Source: Lactobacillus mulieris
GTDB taxonomy: Bacteria > Bacillota > Bacilli > Lactobacillales > Lactobacillaceae
DNA length: 15,664 bases
NCBI RefSeq assembly: GCF_007095465.1
Contig: NZ_SDGL01000020.1
Span: forward strand, 1 to 15,664
Direction: 5' to 3'
The notes under the pieces were generated by a model, which did not search any database, was not told the DNA's origin, and saw nothing but the letters and a program-made list of their open reading frames with translations. The position numbers and the translations under genes were made by a program. Positions 13,197-15,664 of this stretch are shown piece by piece (position 1 is the stretch's first letter; every line of letters starts with the position of its first letter).

Positions 13197-15664
13197 CTGA
13201 AGCTAACAAGCAAGATCAAGATCCAAATGCTACTCAAGCTGATGTTAATAAAGCTCAACAAGCCCTTAATGCTGCTTTAAGCGCAATTAGTGGAGATAAC
13301 GATGCAAGTAAAGCTCATAATCCAGCTAAGACTCCAGTTCCAGCAGCTCATAAGAATGCTTTAACTTCTGAAGAAGAAGCTGCAATTGAACAAGCAATTA
13401 GGGAGGCAAATGATGGCCAAGTTAAGTCTGTTACTGTTGATCCTTTAACAGCTGAAGCAAATGTCATCTTCAACGATGGTTCTAAGAAGACTTACACTGC
13501 TAATGAAACTATCAAGGATGTCGACAAGTCTGAATTGCAAACTCAAAAAGATTTAGCTGATAGTGCAAAAGACACTTCATCATACTTCAATGCAAGCGAT
13601 GATAAGAAGACTGCTTTTGATAAGGCATTAGCAGATGCCGAAGCAATCTTAACTGGCAATAAGAAGGACACCGCTAGTCAAACTGACGTTGATAATGCTA
13701 AGTCTGCTCTTGAACAAGCGATTTCTAATCTTGATGGTAAAGCAACTAATAAGAAACCACTTGAAGAATCGATTGCTCTTGCAAAGGATTTGCAAAACAC
13801 AGATGTTTACAATAATGCAAGTGATGCACAACGTGAAGCTTTGAGTGAAGCATTATCTGAAGCTGAAGGACAAGATGCTGATCCAAGTGCAACTCAAACT
13901 AATGTTGATGCAGCTAAAGCTAAGCTTGATCAAGCTTTTGAGGCCTTTAGTGGTAAAACAGATGCTTCTAATGTTAAGATGCCAGCTAAGACTCCAGTTC
14001 CAGCAGCTCACAAGACAGCTTTGATTGATGATGAAATTAGTGCTGTTAAGAGTGCAATTACTTCTGCTAACTCAAATGTTAAGATTGTTGATGTTGATAC
14101 AGAGGGTAATGCTACAATTCTCTTCAATGATGGTTCAAAGGCGAGCCTTGACGCTTCTGACACTGTTACTGATGTTGATAAGACTGCTTTACAAACCTCT
14201 GATGAAGCAGCACAAGGACTTAAGAATTCTTCAAGTTACTTCAATGCTAGTGCTGACAAGAAGCAAGCCTTTAATGATGCCTTAGCTAAGGCTGATTCAA
14301 TCTTAAATGGCCAAGAAAAAGACACCGCAACTCAAGCTGAAATTGACGATGCAACTCAAAAACTTAATGATGCTGCTCGTGCATTAGATGGCAAGGCTAC
14401 TGATAAGTCTGAGCTTGAAGGTTCAATTACTGTAGCTGATGCAATTAAGGACTTAGATACTTACCAAATGGCAAGTGATAAGCAAAAATCAGACTTAGAG
14501 ACTGCATTAAAGAATGCTAAGGATATTGATGCAGATGAAAATGCTAGTCAAGAGTCAGTTGATAATGCTAAAAAGGCTTTAGATGCTGCACTTGATGCAA
14601 TTAACAATAGTCAGGCTCGTGATACTAAGGCTCCTGAAACTAAGACTGAAATTCATAATCCAGACAGCTTTAGCAAAGATGAACAACAAGCAATTAAAGC
14701 TCAAGTCCAAAAAGATAATCCATCTGCAACTGATATTAATGTAGATGATCAAGGAAATGCCACAGTAACATACGGAGATGGGTCACATACTGTTATCAAA
14801 GGTGAAGAAAATGTTAAAGACACTGCAATGGTTGATCCACTAACTAATACTGGGGATGCAGACGCAGAACTTAATAGCTTTAGCAAGACTCCGGTCCAAG
14901 ATCCAGATAAATTAACAGACAATGAAAAGCAACAAGTGGTTTCAAACATCAAGAATGCAAATAGTGATAAACACATTGCAAGTGTTGATGTTAAGGATAA
15001 TGGTAGAACAATCATTACCTTTGAAGATGGAACTCAAAAAGAATTGGATAGAAGTGAAACCATCACTTATCCAGACCATACATCAGGTGAAGCTTTAACC
15101 TTTGATGATGCTCAAGCAGACCAAAGTTTGAACAACTTCGATAAAGTTCCAGTTAATGACCCAGATAACTTAACAGACAGCGAAAAGACTCAAGTAGCTG
15201 AAAACATCAAGAAATCAAATAGCGATAAGCACATTGCAAACGTAGAAGTTAAGGATAACGGTCGGACAATTGTGACATTTGAAGATGGCACACAAAAGGA
15301 ATTGGATAGAAGTGAAACCATCACTTATTCAGACCACACTTCAGGTGAAGCTTTGACATTTAATGATGCTCAAGCAGACCAAAGTTTGAACAACTTCGAT
15401 AAAGTTCCAGTTAATGACCCAGATAACTTAACAGACAGCGAAAAGACTCAAGTAGCTGAAAACATCAAGAATGCAAATAGCGATAAGCACATTTCTGATG
15501 TAGAAGTTAAGGATAACGGTCGGACAATTGTGACATTTGAAGATGGAACACAAAAGGAATTGGATAGAAGTGAAACCATCACTTATCCAGACCACACTTC
15601 AGGTGAAGCTTTGACATTTAATGATGCTCAAGCAGACCAAAGTTTGAACAACTTCGATAAAGTT
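13175..15664 (+). CDS. downstream open frame of the surface protein after frameshift 2 (partial)
   Basis: In this frame the last stop is TGA at 13172-13174, after which it stays open to the right edge (about 830 codons). Translation begins KAFDKALTEANKQDQDPNAT, the exact second half of the FIVAR module interrupted upstream, so it is the continuation of the same protein and not a separate gene. The first ATG (13979-13981, inside VKMPAKTPV) lacks a credible ribosome-binding site. The content is the rest of a FIVAR, three beta-FIVAR-FIVAR units and then 86-residue beta repeats. Without the upstream signal peptide this part would not be exported, and probably not translated. Confidence 0.75.
13331..14884 (+). 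repeat. three-unit array of beta module plus double FIVAR
   Basis: The T codon of the KTPVP/KTEIH motif lies at 13331, 13991 and 14645, periods of 660 and 654 bases (220 and 218 residues). Two FIVAR modules follow each of the first two beta modules, with joints reading LDGKATNKKPLEESI and LDGKATDKSELEGSI. The third beta module instead leads, after a short linker (MVDPLTNTGDADAELNS), into the 86-residue repeats. The module from 12681 with its two FIVARs is the first of this type, its unit being shortened by frameshift 2. Confidence 0.75.
14888..15664 (+). repeat. 258-bp (86-residue) tandem repeats, continuing off the edge
   Basis: Full copies start at 14888, 15146 and 15404, with a fourth starting at 15662, exactly 258 bases apart. 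Each encodes VPVNDPDNLTDSEKTQV, then NSDKHIA.V.VKDNGRTIVT, FEDGTQKELDRSETITY and a linker DHTSGEALTFNDAQADQSLN. FIVAR modules are absent. Copies 2 and 3 differ at only about eight of 258 bases, while the first is more diverged, so amplification is recent and copy number is likely to vary. The number of copies beyond the window is unknown. Confidence 0.85.

Larger units (their letters stand above)
4372..15664 (+). pseudogene. giant YSIRK-type repetitive surface adhesin, twice frameshifted, continues past right edge
   Basis: This entry is the whole gene as it would read with both frames repaired. The true start is ATG 4372, eight bases after a strong GGGGG ribosome-binding core (4359-4363). As sequenced that frame gives only MLSKKIENNMI and stops at 4405-4407. 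One extra A in the run at 4381-4387 would give an N-terminus running through NRKQYDLKHANGRQHFSLRK into the signal peptide, exactly the layout of Lactobacillus YSIRK proteins. A second shift near 13175 breaks the frame again; past it the reading continues open to the edge. The repaired protein exceeds 3,760 residues and would be exported, and probably sortase-anchored by an LPXTG motif beyond the window. Module content (BspA-like repeats, FIVAR, GA, Rib-like) points to adhesion to host or matrix ligands. I noticed no cysteine. It could be a decayed gene, a phase-off allele or an assembly artefact. Confidence 0.7.

Noticed and set aside
14025..15015. Short plus- and minus-strand open frames (14025-14285 plus, 14749-15015 minus)
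   Set aside because: They overlap the continuous beta-FIVAR coding frame, which shows clear protein-level repeats; the alternatives have low-complexity products.

Overview
The window looks like chromosomal DNA of a host- or food-associated Lactobacillus of the acidophilus/helveticus/crispatus/johnsonii type. The evidence is the low G+C, AT-rich intergenic DNA, Gram-positive Shine-Dalgarno sites, an OmpR-type two-component system, and a giant surface protein whose signal peptide carries the FSLRK variant of the YSIRK motif common in these bacteria. The species cannot be fixed from the sequence alone.

Layout. At the left edge (3-65) is a short open reading tail that may be the end of a transposase. 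A promoter with an extended -10 (156-183) and a catabolite-responsive (cre)-like site (209-222) then lead into a tightly packed four-gene plus-strand operon: manA (mannose-6-phosphate isomerase, 309-1271), a small SdpI-like membrane protein (1285-1677), an OmpR-family response regulator (1677-2399) and its HAMP-containing histidine kinase (2396-3871). The last three genes overlap by 1 and 4 bases, and a clear intrinsic terminator (3932-3970) ends the unit.

After an AT-rich intergenic region with two hairpins, a G7 tract and a promoter candidate, everything from 4372 to the right edge (15664) is one giant surface-protein gene of at least 11.3 kb that continues beyond the window. Its modules in order are: YSIRK-type signal peptide, Ser/Thr-rich stretch, one small predicted-beta module, BspA-like DUF285 leucine-rich repeats, two FIVAR modules, an unrecognised beta domain plus a Rib-like domain, two FIVAR modules, an Ebh-like GA-FIVAR array with a 786-bp super-repeat, two more FIVAR modules, a six-unit array alternating the beta module with FIVAR, a three-unit array of beta module plus two FIVARs, and an 86-residue tandem repeat that runs off the edge.

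As sequenced, this gene is broken twice. A one-base deficit in a poly-A run (A7 at 4381-4387) separates the good ribosome-binding site and ATG from the signal peptide. A second frameshift near 13175, best explained by a 7-bp deletion between GAA repeats, cuts the protein before its C-terminal repeats and presumed LPXTG anchor. The first site could be a phase-variation switch. Together the two could equally mean a decaying pseudogene or assembly error. These breaks and the hybrid BspA/Ebh/Rib-like architecture are the most interesting parts of the window.
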